Source: Solirubrum koreensis
Lineage (GTDB): Bacteria; Bacteroidota; Bacteroidia; Cytophagales; Hymenobacteraceae
Reading direction: 5' to 3'
DNA length: 64,000 nt
NCBI RefSeq assembly: GCF_039541855.1
Contig: NZ_BAABHA010000001.1
Span: 124,001 to 188,000 of the forward strand
The notes beneath the pieces are model-generated. The model was not told where the DNA came from. It saw nothing but the letters and a program-made list of their open reading frames with translations, and made no database searches. How positions within the stretch are numbered: the stretch's first letter is position 1; each line of letters opens with the position of its first letter. Shown piece after piece: positions 16,441 through 26,681 of this stretch. Both the position numbers and the translations under genes were made by a program.

Positions 16441-19362
16441 ATGCCCCAACGTTTACCTACGCTTGGCCTTGTGCTGGTCGGTTTTCTTTTTGGCAGCCAG
16501 GTGCTGGCGCAATCTGCTGACCCCACAGTTTCACAGGGCAATGTTTCCCACGCGCATCAGCCAGCCCTGCAGCCTAATCCCATAGCGGCCCGCTCAAACG
16601 GGCCCTGGGTAGCCATGGCCCCGATGAGCACTGCCCGCGCCCAGCAGGGGGCCGTGGCGCACCCGAACGGCAACATTTACGTGTTTGGGGGCTACAATGG
16701 CTCCACCACGTTCAACTCCACCGAGGCGTACAACATCGCAACCGGTATCTGGACGAGCCGGGCCCCCATGCCCGTACCCATGCAGGGACCCGCGGCGGCG
16801 GTGGGCCTCGACGGCAACATCTACTCGTTTGCCGGCCGCGACCAGAGCATATACCGCTCCGAATGCTTCCGCTATAATCCCACCACGAATACCTGGACAA
16901 CCATTGCCTCCATGCCGTCGGCGCGCTGGGAGGCGCGGGCTCTAACGGCCCCTAGCGGCCTCATTTACGTGTTCGGGGGCTGGAACTTCGACCTGGGAAT
17001 CACTCCGGCTACGGATGTGCAGATTTACAACCCCAGCACCAACACCTGGTCCGTGGGTACATCCATGCCGCGAGCCATCATGGGCATGGCGGCGGCCATC
17101 GACGCCGCCGGGCTGATGCATATTTACGGGGGCATTGGGGCCAGTCCCTATCCGGCCCTGACGGATCATTACGTGTACAACCCCACCACCAACGCCTGGA
17201 CCACCGCGGCGAGCTTGCCCAACCCGGCCCGGGGCTACACCACCGGCGTAGCCGGCTCCGACGGCAACCTCTACATTGTCGGCGGCGATAATGACATCGG
17301 GATGAACCTCGGCACGTTCTACAACAACGTGGATTATTACACCCCGGCTACCAACACCTGGACCGCGGGCACTTCGCTGCCCCAGGCCATAACGGAGATG
17401 CGCGCGGTGGCCGCCGGCAACTTCGTGTACGTGGTGGGTGGATTAACTGCCTCGAACAGTCCGACCGCTACCTTGTACCGCACGGCAACCACAACGGCCG
17501 TTGCCACCACCACGACTTGGACGGGCAACGTTTCCACCGATTGGTTTACGGCCGGCAACTGGTCCGATGGCGTACCCACCGCCTTGCTGGATGCCTCTAT
17601 TCCGAGCGGCCGGCCCCGGATGCCCATTATAGCCAGCGGCGCGGCAGCCGCCAAGGCACTAACCATCAGCAGTGGTGCCGCGCTCAGTATGAGTGGCGGA
17701 ACGCTGGATCTGAAGGGCAACGTCGCCAACGATGGATCTTTCTCGGCCAGCACCGGTACGGTTACGTTATCGGGAGCTGCTAACCAAACCCTGAACGGCA
17801 CGGGCACCAGCAATTTGTATGACTTAACGGTAGGCCTGTCGGGTGCTACGTTGGGCGGCCCGTTGCGCGTGGCCCGGGTGCTAACCCTGAACGGCAACCT
17901 GAACAGCGCCGGTAACCTCACGCTGCTTTCCACGCCCGCGCTGAGCGGCATGATTGTAAATAGCGTGGGCCAGCAGGTGCAAGGCAACATGACCATTCAG
18001 CGCGCTGAGGCCGGCAGCATGCAGGGCTACCGCCACCTGAGTGCCCCCGTAACCGGAGCCACTGTGGCGCAGTTGGGCAGCGGCGGCTCGTCGGTGGTGG
18101 TAAACCCGGCGTACAACACGTCGGCCACGCCGGGGCTGGTTACGCCTTTTCCCACGGTGTTTGCCTACGACCAAACGCGGTTGAACTCAACCACCGATTT
18201 CTTCGACCGGGGGTGGGTGTCGCCGACGGGTACAACGCAGGCTATGAGCACCGGCCAGGGCTACACGGCCCAGCTGGCTGGCGGACAAACGCTGTCATTC
18301 ACCGGTTCGGCGCCGCCCGCAGAGCAGGTTCAGTTGTCTGGTTTGGGCAATTCGGGAGCTGCCAATTCCGGGTGGCACTTGCTGGGTAACCCCTTCCCGT
18401 CGCCGCTGAGCCTGTCGGCCATGCGCCCCGCGCTGCAAACGGGCGGCCTGGCCGATGCCGTATACGTGTTCCGTCCCAGCGGCCCGTACACCGGTAGCTA
18501 CGATCAGTATGTAAACGGCATTGGTACGGGCGACCTAAGCAACGGGCAACTGGCCTTGGGCCAGGGCTTTTTCGTGCGCAACCCCAACGCCGGCACCAAC
18601 GCCAGCCTGAGCATTACCCGCGCCATGCGTCTGACCACCTACGCGAATCCCACGTTCCAGCGCCAAGCCAACACCGATACCCGGCCGCGCCTGGATTTGC
18701 AGGTGAGCAACGGCAGCGCCTACGATGTGGTGGTGTTTTACGCCGAAGCCGGCGCCACGCCCGGCGTCGATGTGCGTTTCGATGCTTGGAAAGTGCCCAC
18801 GGCCTCGTTGGTGAGTGTGGCTACGGTAGCTGGCACCGAGCAACTCAGCATTCAGGGCCTGCCCGAGCTAACGGCGCCGCAAGTGGTGCTGCCCTTGGAA
18901 GTGGTAGCACCGGCTGGTACGTTCACCTTCTCGGCGCAGCGGCTGATGCATTTCCCGGCCACCGCTGAGGTGCTGCTGGAAGACCGCCTCACCGGCACCC
19001 TGCACGATTTGCGCCGCGGCGCCTACACGGCAACCCTCGCGGGCGGAACCACCAGCGGCCGCTTCTTCGTGCGCCTCGGTGCGGCCCGCGTGCTGGCCAG
19101 CAATACCCACAAGAGCCTCGGCCAAGTGCAACTGTACCCCAACCCCGCGCAGGGCAAGGCGTTCCTGAACGTTCCGGCCACTGGCGTAGCGCGCATTGTG
19201 GTGCTTAACACGGTAGGCCAACAGGTGCTGAGCCAGGAAGCCCGGGCTGTAAACGGCTTGGTTACGGCCGAGCTGAACACCAGCAGCCTTGGCAGCGGCG
19301 TGTATTCGGTGCGGGTTACCACGGCGGGTGGCTCGGCTACCAGCAAACTGGTGGTTCGATAA
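16441..19362 (+). CDS. Large secreted Kelch-repeat protein with T9SS sorting domain
   Basis: 973 aa. Signal peptide MPQRLPTLGLVLVGFLFGSQ with cleavage near VLAQ. Residues about 60-345 hold about six Kelch blades, each with a GG pair and a conserved Tyr/Trp (for example NIYVFGGYNG, LIYVFGGWNF, LYIVGGDND, FVYVVGGLTA). They should form a beta-propeller. The middle (about 350-520) is Gly/Ser/Thr-rich with ALTISSGAALSMSGG-type repeats. A further beta-rich region leads to the sorting domain (VQLYPNPAQGKAFLNV, TVGQQVLSQ, GSGVYSVRVTTAGG and final KLVVR). It is likely a cell-surface or secreted binding protein. It follows the other T9SS gene in the same direction behind a terminator. Confidence 0.9.
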   Translation: MPQRLPTLGLVLVGFLFGSQVLAQSADPTVSQGNVSHAHQPALQPNPIAARSNGPWVAMAPMSTARAQQGAVAHPNGNIYVFGGYNGSTTFNSTEAYNIATGIWTSRAPMPVPMQGPAAAVGLDGNIYSFAGRDQSIYRSECFRYNPTTNTWTTIASMPSARWEARALTAPSGLIYVFGGWNFDLGITPATDVQIYNPSTNTWSVGTSMPRAIMGMAAAIDAAGLMHIYGGIGASPYPALTDHYVYNPTTNAWTTAASLPNPARGYTTGVAGSDGNLYIVGGDNDIGMNLGTFYNNVDYYTPATNTWTAGTSLPQAITEMRAVAAGNFVYVVGGLTASNSPTATLYRTATTTAVATTTTWTGNVSTDWFTAGNWSDGVPTALLDASIPSGRPRMPIIASGAAAAKALTISSGAALSMSGGTLDLKGNVANDGSFSASTGTVTLSGAANQTLNGTGTSNLYDLTVGLSGATLGGPLRVARVLTLNGNLNSAGNLTLLSTPALSGMIVNSVGQQVQGNMTIQRAEAGSMQGYRHLSAPVTGATVAQLGSGGSSVVVNPAYNTSATPGLVTPFPTVFAYDQTRLNSTTDFFDRGWVSPTGTTQAMSTGQGYTAQLAGGQTLSFTGSAPPAEQVQLSGLGNSGAANSGWHLLGNPFPSPLSLSAMRPALQTGGLADAVYVFRPSGPYTGSYDQYVNGIGTGDLSNGQLALGQGFFVRNPNAGTNASLSITRAMRLTTYANPTFQRQANTDTRPRLDLQVSNGSAYDVVVFYAEAGATPGVDVRFDAWKVPTASLVSVATVAGTEQLSIQGLPELTAPQVVLPLEVVAPAGTFTFSAQRLMHFPATAEVLLEDRLTGTLHDLRRGAYTATLAGGTTSGRFFVRLGAARVLASNTHKSLGQVQLYPNPAQGKAFLNVPATGVARIVVLNTVGQQVLSQEARAVNGLVTAELNTSSLGSGVYSVRVTTAGGSATSKLVVR

Positions 19363-19454
19363 AGACTGCGCGGTGCGGTTTGCATCTGAGAAGTGCAGAG
19401 CGCCGCTGCTAAACTGCAGAAGCCGGAGCTACGATAAGTAGCCGGATTTGCATA

Positions 19455-19497
19455 AAACAAGAACGGGACGCCCACCTTGGGCGTCCCGTTCTTGTTT
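19455..19497. terminator. Bidirectional terminator hairpin
   Basis: Perfect 20-bp arms (19455-19474 and 19478-19497) with a 3-nt loop lie between the convergent Kelch and NmrA-like genes. Confidence 0.85.
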
Positions 19498-19529
19498 GTA
19501 GGGGTTTGAGCTGGGGGCGGCTTGGCTGC

Positions 19530-20468
19530 CTATTTTTTGGTGGCTAGCACCTCGCGCACCGAGGTCCAATGGATTTCGGGGTAGCGGTTGTTGTCAAGCG
19601 GCGCCAGCTTGGGGAGGCCGGTGAACATGTTGTGCAGGTATTGCATGCCCTGCCAGGGCGGAAACACGTCGTCGGAGGCGGGCATGAGGGCTTTGGTTAG
19701 CTTGATAACGTTACCAAAAGCACCGAGGCCGCCGATGCGAAACAACTTAAACTTCTCGCCCGTGGCGGCGCTGGCGGCCTGCTGCAAGCCCTGCATACTG
19801 GCTACTTCGCCAGCTACGCGTAGGTAGCGGGGCGTGGTGGGGTCGAGGGCGGCGGCGGCGGTAAATTCGGCGGTGTTGGCGGTGGTGGTGAAGTCCATGG
19901 GCTGGTAGGCGTCGCCCCAGTAAGCCACGCGCTTCAAGCCGAAGAGGACGACCGGGGCCTGGCCGGTGAGCAGGTCGGTGAACATGCCGTTCAGCACGGA
20001 GGTAGCCTGAATGGGCGCTTTGTCGAGGTTGCGGCTGAATTCGCGGCGCAGGTCGAGGTTGCGGTTTGAGCCTTCGGGCAGCTTGGTGTAGTCGATGGAG
20101 TAATCGGAGGGAATGAAGCGGGGCACGCCGGCGGCTACGGCAGCCTGGAGCAGGTGCGTTTGGGTGTCCACAATCACGTCGTGCAGGCCGGAAAGGGCCG
20201 ATACCACGCAGGCCGCGCCGGCGCAAGCTTCGGTTAGGGCGGCTTCGTTGTTGAAATCGACTTCCAACACCGTAGCGCCTTGGTTGCGCAGGGCGGCGGC
20301 TTCGGGCTTGACACCGCTGCCGGGGCGAATTAAGGCCCGCACTGTGGCGCCGCGTTGCAGCAGGTATTGGCCGATGAGCCGGCCCAGGGCGCCGGTGGCG
20401 CCGGCCAGCACGATAGTGGCGGAGGCGGGCTTGGTGCCGGGCAAGTGGGCGGGGATGGTTTCTGCCAA
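19530..20468 (-). CDS. NmrA-like NAD(P)-binding reductase (isoflavone-reductase type)
   Basis: 312 aa if translation begins at the TTG at 20468. The frame stays open to an ATG at 20636, but those 56 residues are not family-like. The Rossmann motif is at the extreme N-terminus (TIVLAGATGALGRLIGQYL), followed by the NADP-discriminating R in VRALIRPG and the NmrA-type segments VVSALSGLHDVI and RFIPSDYSIDYT. The family covers atypical short-chain reductases and redox sensors. Cytoplasmic. The region just upstream contains a truncated gene on the other strand, so the native promoter may have been disturbed. Confidence 0.78.
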   Translation of the reverse strand: MAETIPAHLPGTKPASATIVLAGATGALGRLIGQYLLQRGATVRALIRPGSGVKPEAAALRNQGATVLEVDFNNEAALTEACAGAACVVSALSGLHDVIVDTQTHLLQAAVAAGVPRFIPSDYSIDYTKLPEGSNRNLDLRREFSRNLDKAPIQATSVLNGMFTDLLTGQAPVVLFGLKRVAYWGDAYQPMDFTTTANTAEFTAAAALDPTTPRYLRVAGEVASMQGLQQAASAATGEKFKLFRIGGLGAFGNVIKLTKALMPASDDVFPPWQGMQYLHNMFTGLPKLAPLDNNRYPEIHWTSVREVLATKK

Positions 20469-20541
20469 AATAGAAGCCTGAAAAGAAGGAGGAGAGGGGC
20501 CGCACGCCGGCGAAATGGTGAAGGGCTTACGGGTAGCGTAA

Positions 20542-20787
20542 CCCGGTGCGCGGCGCAATGTTGGGCATACCGCGGAGCTTACGGAAAGGTTATACCAAGG
20601 GGACGGGGAGTGGCTTGAATCGACGAAGGTGCTCAACCACCTCTACGCGCTGCTGCGGGAGCTGATGGCCGACGGCAAAAGCCTGTACCGGGGCGTGGAC
20701 AAGGCGAAGGAGAAGAACTACACGCTGGCGCAGCTGCTGAAGCGGGTGCAGCAGGAACGGGGGGAAGCGGTCAAGCCGGTGGCTTAG
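20542..20787 (+). pseudogene. 3' fragment of an unidentified gene (decapitated)
   Basis: One frame is open from 20542 to the TAG at 20785-20787 (about 81 codons) and reads as a credible soluble helical protein end (LYALLRELMADGKSLYRGVD, then YTLAQLLKRVQQER). It has host-like GC-rich third positions but no suitable start: the first ATG is at 20665, deep inside a helix. A perfect terminator hairpin follows at 20806. A real gene tail with its own terminator but no head suggests truncation by recombination. I do not recognise the family. A short functional ORF from GTG 20629 cannot be excluded. Confidence 0.4.
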
Positions 20788-20805
20788 GTTTTTTGGATAT
20801 GTGCT

Positions 20806-20850
20806 TACATGAAACAGGGCATCCCGTGGTGGGATGCCCTGTTTCATGTA
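20806..20850. terminator. Perfect hairpin, likely bidirectional terminator
   Basis: 20-bp arms (20806-20825 and 20831-20850) with a 5-nt loop. It lies after the truncated plus-strand gene and beyond the stop of the minus-strand one-TM gene at 20884. It marks a sharp change from GC-rich to AT-rich sequence. Confidence 0.75.
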
Positions 20851-20883
20851 TTTAGCGAAGTATTCAAATTATTAATATAAAAC

Positions 20884-21789
20884 CTATTGATTACCAATCT
20901 GCTTTATTTTTGACACTACCCCCGTTAGGTTGTTGATATTTGGGAATAGATTAGATACGTTCTCAGGAGCTGCTAGAGAAGGATAAATTTCGGTTCCTTT
21001 CTCAATTAATTTTGAAAATAATTCAATAGAATGCTTAAGGCGTTCTACTCTCTCCGGATTTTTAATGTCATAATTTTCTTCATTAATATGATTAGCCTCC
21101 GCATCAATTACTTCCTTAAGTAGAGCTTGTTGGGCCTGCTGTATTTCTTCAACAGCAGTATTCCTAATTCCAAGCCCACGTACTTGCTGAGCAAGTAAGT
21201 CACCCTCTTGCTTCTTTTTATATATAACCATCGCGGCCCATACTAAGCTACCAACTAAAAGCACTGCTGCTGAAGATCCTAAGAAAATTTGTAACCATAT
21301 AGATCCGTTTTCAACGCCAGTAATTTCTACCTTTCCTCCTATTTCATCCTCAATGACAGTTTGGCTTAATGCAATGTGCAAGTCATGAGAAAACTTTTCA
21401 AGGTCATGAAAATCTTTAATGCTATCAGGTAGTCTAACGTTAATTGAATCCGATGGCTGGTCTTTAATAGTAGATGACAGCGCATCAAGTAGCAACTCCC
21501 CTATGAGAGAAGCACTTCTTATTCTATTAGATATATCAGAGGACTCACTGTAATTAACACTAATGCTATCCGCACCTGTCTGATAAAGGATAGTGTTTTT
21601 TATAGGATCTATCTGATCTACTAAAAGTCCAGCAGATTCTAATTGATGTATAGCATATTTTAAGGAGTTTATTCCTTTGAATAAAACTGGGCCAGGCTGA
21701 CCATTAGTAAGTGGGCTCCCTGCTGTCTTCTCAATTTTTATATTTTTAATGTTTTGCGAAAGCACATTAACTAATTGGCTTGTTCTCAT
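20884..21789 (-). CDS. AT-rich orphan gene: one-TM protein of unknown function
   Basis: 301 aa from the ATG at 21789. An ATG at 21822 is in frame but lies inside the upstream hairpin. Residues about 1-180 are soluble alpha/beta, ending in VEITGVENGSIWLQIFLGSS. One membrane helix follows (about 185-205, AAVLLVGSLVWAAMVIY) with KKKQ after it. The last 95 residues are helical and charged, with coiled-coil character. Base composition is far more AT-rich than all neighbours and codon use is correspondingly different, a sign of recent transfer. The GS-W-strand-before-TM layout resembles uncharacterised proteins carried on mobile DNA, but I cannot assign a family. Confidence 0.7.
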   Translation of the reverse strand: MRTSQLVNVLSQNIKNIKIEKTAGSPLTNGQPGPVLFKGINSLKYAIHQLESAGLLVDQIDPIKNTILYQTGADSISVNYSESSDISNRIRSASLIGELLLDALSSTIKDQPSDSINVRLPDSIKDFHDLEKFSHDLHIALSQTVIEDEIGGKVEITGVENGSIWLQIFLGSSAAVLLVGSLVWAAMVIYKKKQEGDLLAQQVRGLGIRNTAVEEIQQAQQALLKEVIDAEANHINEENYDIKNPERVERLKHSIELFSKLIEKGTEIYPSLAAPENVSNLFPNINNLTGVVSKIKQIGNQ

Positions 21790-21804
21790 TATTTTATTGT
21801 TTTG

Positions 21805-21850
21805 TATAAAGAAAAGGACCACCTATTTAGGGGTGGTCCTTTTCTTTATA
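21805..21850 (-). terminator. Terminator of the isocitrate dehydrogenase gene
   Basis: 19-bp arms (21805-21823 and 21832-21850) with an 8-nt loop start 10 bases after the icd stop. Its far end is only 15 bases from the start codon of the AT-rich one-TM gene. Confidence 0.8.
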
Positions 21851-21859
21851 TCTATACTA

Positions 21860-23125
<1,266 letters not shown>

Positions 23126-23523
23126 ATGAAACGTGGTCGTTTAAGACGGATGTTTAGGGGTGTTGGTGGGCGGGAAGCGGGCGGGCAAAGCAGTGCCTAC
23201 GCCGGTTGGGGCGGGGCCTTTCTTGTCAGGTCGCTCGAATCAGAGTGCAAAGCACCGACTAAAATTGGGGGGAAACAAGTGTTTGGGAAAAATGTCGTAT
23301 GGGAGGCCGGGAAGGGCTTTGGCGCGCCAGTGCGATGCGGAGGGTGACAACTGCTGAACGAGGCTTTTGTTAGCGGTTGTCGTGGTTGTTTTCGGCCGCA
23401 TTGGCCTAAAAAATAGCGCCCGAAACCTGCGGAGAGGTTTCGGGCGCTGTGCGTTCTGGGGTAAGGTAGCGAGTGGTTTTCGGCAGGCGGCGCGGACGCC
23501 GGTCAACCCAACCGGCCTTGCTT
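23126..23523. other. Intergenic region between the M16 peptidase and icd genes
   Basis: It holds the icd promoter side (23126-23300) and a terminator for the M16 gene (23415-23448). I see no gene or RNA in the rest. Confidence 0.5.
23415..23448 (-). terminator. Terminator of the M16 peptidase gene
   Basis: 14-bp arms (23415-23428 and 23435-23448) with a 6-nt loop. Read on the minus strand, the hairpin is followed by TATTTTTTAGG. Confidence 0.8.
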
Positions 23524-26500
23524 TTAGTAGCCGAAAATTTCCTTTAGCGTGAGCTGCTTCACCTCGCCGTACTTGGCTAGCTCCTTGAAGTTCAGGCGGT
23601 CCTTGGAGCCGATGACGAGAATGGTTTGGGGCTGGCCTTTCACCTTGGCTTGCTGAAATTTCTTGAGGTCGTCGAGGCTCATGCTAGCTGTCTTTTCGTA
23701 CACGTCGCGGCGCAGGTCGTAGTCGAGGCCGAGGCGTTTGGCGCGCTCGTAGCTGAAGAGGATGTCCGACTTGGTGATGCGCTCGGTGGCAATGCTGTTG
23801 CGGATGCTCTGGCGGGCAATGGTGAGGTTGGCCTCGGCGGCGGGCATGTCGGTGAGCAGGGCTTCCATGCCGGCCATGGCCTCGGGCAGCTTGTCGGCCT
23901 GGGTGCCGATGTAGCTGAGCTGGTAGTTGGAGCGGCCGGCTTTGTCGGCGTTGGCGTAGCGCGAGGTGGCGGAGTAGGCCAGGGCCTTGGATTCGCGCAG
24001 CTCCTGGAACACAATGCTGCCCATGTTGCCGCCGAAGTACTCGTTGTAGAGGCTCACGGTGGGCACAATGTCCTTGTTGTACACCTCGCCCTTAGTCAGG
24101 AACAGGATTTCGGCCTGCACCATGTTGTAATCAACCCAGTAGACTTTGCGGTCCTTGAGGGGCAGCTCGGCGAAGTCCTTGGCGGGCGGGGTGGGGGTGA
24201 GCTTGGCGGGCGTGCGGTGAAGATTCTTGAGAATGGTAGCAATGCCGGCCGGTATAAAGGTGCTTTTACCATTATCTGGACCGTCGCTGATTTCTTCTTG
24301 GGTGTCAAACCCGTCAATTTTACGTGGGCCATAGTACAGCACGCGGTGCTCGTAGGTCGGGATTTTCTTGGTGAGGGCCGTGAGGTCGGCGGGCTTTAGG
24401 GCCTTTAGCTCTTTCTCACTCAGCTGGCTGGTGAAAGGGTTTTGGGGGCCGTACTTTACGTAGTTCACCATGCCTTGCTGCAGAATCACGCTCTTGTTGA
24501 GCTTGGCATCCTGGCGCGACTTCAGTACGCCGGCCACCATGTCTTTCAGGGCTTTGGCGTCGGGCGTGGGGTTGGCCAGCAGTTGCTCAAATAGTTGCAG
24601 AGCCGGCTCCAGGTTTTTGTCGAGGCCGGAGAGGCTCACGAAAATGCGGTCGGCGCCGCTGTTCACGCTGAACGAGCAGCCCAGCTTGTAGAACTCCTGC
24701 TGCAGTTGGGCGGCGCTGTACTTGCCGGTGCCCAGGTACTGCAGGTAGTTGGCGGCGAGGCCCAGCTTGGGGTCGTTGTTGGTGCCCAGGTCGAGCACGT
24801 AATACAGGTCGAAGAGGCCGTTTTCCTTGTTCTGGGTGTAGAACAGCGGCAGGCCGGGCTTGAGCTGGGTTTGCTGAATGTCTTTCTGGTAATCGACGAA
24901 CACGGGCTGCAGCTCGGGCGTGGGCATGCTTACCACTTGCTGGTAGTACTCGGAAGCTACCTCGCGGTTCACCGGCACCGGCGTAATGGCGGGCTTGATG
25001 ACTTTGGGCGTGCTGGTGTCTTTGCCGGTGCGCTTGTACACCAGGGCGTAGCCGGGGCCGTAATACTGGTTGGCTACGCGCACCACGTCTTCCTTGGTCA
25101 GCTTGCCGAACTCCTCGAACTGGTTGAGGTAATCCTTCCAGTTCTGCTTGGCCACGAAGGCGGCCACGAAAGCGCCGGCGCGAGACTCGTTGTTCTCGTA
25201 GCTCTTGGTGCGCTGCAACTGCTCGTTGTTGATGATGGCCGTGATGAGCCAGTCGGGGAAGTCGCCCTTCTTTACTTTATCCAGCTGCGCCAGCAGCAGG
25301 TCGCGCACCTGCTCCAGCTTCTGGCCCTGGCGCGGCGTGCCGTACAGCACGTGGGTGCTGTAGTCGTTGTTGATTTCAGTGAACGACGCGGCTTCCAGCA
25401 CGGCCTGCTGCTGGTTCAGGTTCAGGTCGATGAGGCCGGCCTGGCCGTTGGTCAGAATCTTGTCGATGAGGCGCAGCGTGAGGGCATCCTTCGAGGCCGT
25501 GCCGGGAAAGCGGAAGCCAATCATCACGTTCTCGGCGTTCGGGCCCTTCACCTCCGATACCCGCGGCGCCTGAATGGGCTCTTCCTGCGCCGGCGTGTAG
25601 GCCGGCACCGGCTTGGTTTTGAGCTTGCCGAAGTATTGGTCTACGAGGCGAATGGTCTGGTCGTAGTCCAAGTCGCCGCTCATGGTCACGGCCATGTTGT
25701 TGGGCACGTAGTACTTATCGAAATACGCCTTAATCTCCGTAATGGAGGGATTCTGCAGGTGCTCGATGGTACCGATAGTGGTTTGCGTGCCGTACTCGTG
25801 CTTTTTGAACAACGAGCGGTTCAGGGCTTCAAACTCCTTGTTGAAGTCGTTGTCCAGCCCGCGGTTTTTCTCCTCGTACACGGCCTCCAGCTCGGTGTGG
25901 AACAGGCGCGGCACCAGCTCGCCAAACCGTTCGGCCTGCACGGAAGCCCACTGCTCGATGCGGTTCGAGGGAATGTCTTCCTGATATACTGTCTGCTCGT
26001 TGGAGGTGTAGGCGTTCGAACCCTTCGCCCCAATGGCGCCCATCAGCTTGTCGTACTCGTTGGCTACGGCATACTTGGCCGCCACGCCCGAAACCGAGTC
26101 GATTTGGTGGTAGAGCTTCTTGCGCAACGCGGCGTCGCGAGTGCCGCGGTACTGCTCGTACAGCCCTTCGATTTTCGCCAGCTCCTGCTGCTCGGCCGCG
26201 TAGTTCTGCGCGCCCAGCCGCGAGGTGCCTTTGAACACCATATGCTCCAGGTAGTGAGCCAGACCGGTGGCGTTGGCTGGGTCGTTCTTGGAGCCGGCGC
26301 GCACCGCCACGTAGGTCTGAATGCGCGGCGCGTCGTCGTAGTCGGAGAGGTACACCGTCAGGCCGTTGTCCAAGGTGTAGATGCGCGTTTTCAGCGGGTC
26401 GCCCTCCACGGTGGTGTACTTGTACTCCTTGGCTTTGGGCGTTTCAGCGGCTTGGGTGGCGGCCGGCGCAGTGGCCGTGGCGGCCGTTTTGCTCGATTGG

Positions 26501-26559
26501 CATTCGGTTAGGGCCAGAGCGGCCACCGCCGGCAGCAGGAGCAGGAAGGGTTTTTTCAC
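23524..26559 (-). CDS. M16 family zinc metallopeptidase, two-repeat lipoprotein
   Basis: 1011 aa from a GTG at 26559. That start puts KKPFLLLLPAVAALALTEC directly at the N-terminus as a lipoprotein signal; longer starts give an Arg-rich leader instead. The inverted zinc motif H102-Y-L-E105-H106 lies in the first M16 domain (GLAHYLEHMVFKG), with the downstream Glu expected in LEAVYEEKNRGLDND. The second half repeats the fold without the motif, the normal arrangement for two-domain pitrilysin-like enzymes that form a clamshell. It should degrade peptides at the cell envelope. A -7-like box (TACCTTTG) is at 26596-26589 and a terminator follows. Confidence 0.9.
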   Translation of the reverse strand: MKKPFLLLLPAVAALALTECQSSKTAATATAPAATQAAETPKAKEYKYTTVEGDPLKTRIYTLDNGLTVYLSDYDDAPRIQTYVAVRAGSKNDPANATGLAHYLEHMVFKGTSRLGAQNYAAEQQELAKIEGLYEQYRGTRDAALRKKLYHQIDSVSGVAAKYAVANEYDKLMGAIGAKGSNAYTSNEQTVYQEDIPSNRIEQWASVQAERFGELVPRLFHTELEAVYEEKNRGLDNDFNKEFEALNRSLFKKHEYGTQTTIGTIEHLQNPSITEIKAYFDKYYVPNNMAVTMSGDLDYDQTIRLVDQYFGKLKTKPVPAYTPAQEEPIQAPRVSEVKGPNAENVMIGFRFPGTASKDALTLRLIDKILTNGQAGLIDLNLNQQQAVLEAASFTEINNDYSTHVLYGTPRQGQKLEQVRDLLLAQLDKVKKGDFPDWLITAIINNEQLQRTKSYENNESRAGAFVAAFVAKQNWKDYLNQFEEFGKLTKEDVVRVANQYYGPGYALVYKRTGKDTSTPKVIKPAITPVPVNREVASEYYQQVVSMPTPELQPVFVDYQKDIQQTQLKPGLPLFYTQNKENGLFDLYYVLDLGTNNDPKLGLAANYLQYLGTGKYSAAQLQQEFYKLGCSFSVNSGADRIFVSLSGLDKNLEPALQLFEQLLANPTPDAKALKDMVAGVLKSRQDAKLNKSVILQQGMVNYVKYGPQNPFTSQLSEKELKALKPADLTALTKKIPTYEHRVLYYGPRKIDGFDTQEEISDGPDNGKSTFIPAGIATILKNLHRTPAKLTPTPPAKDFAELPLKDRKVYWVDYNMVQAEILFLTKGEVYNKDIVPTVSLYNEYFGGNMGSIVFQELRESKALAYSATSRYANADKAGRSNYQLSYIGTQADKLPEAMAGMEALLTDMPAAEANLTIARQSIRNSIATERITKSDILFSYERAKRLGLDYDLRRDVYEKTASMSLDDLKKFQQAKVKGQPQTILVIGSKDRLNFKELAKYGEVKQLTLKEIFGY

Positions 26560-26588
26560 GGGAATGAGACTAGCAGAAGGAGAGGAAC

Positions 26589-26596
26589 CAAAGGTA
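26589..26596 (-). promoter_or_regulatory. Candidate -7 box (TACCTTTG) of the M16 peptidase gene
   Basis: The minus-strand TACCTTTG fits TAnnTTTG, 30 bases before the proposed GTG start at 26559, and supports that start over the ATG at 26649. The nearest upstream TTG is spaced 25 bases away, longer than the usual 19 or so. Confidence 0.45.
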
Positions 26597-26681
26597 GTTA
26601 TGCGGCCATAACAGAGCCGCACAACCAAAAGCTCCCTTCTTGCAAACAAGAGAGAAGCTTTTCATAGCTACTTTTTCGCGC

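Noticed and set aside
24595..26511. A 638-aa open frame on the plus strand opposite the M16 peptidase
   Set aside because: Its translation is Val/Gly/Leu-rich with no motif. It is the antisense shadow of a GC-rich gene.
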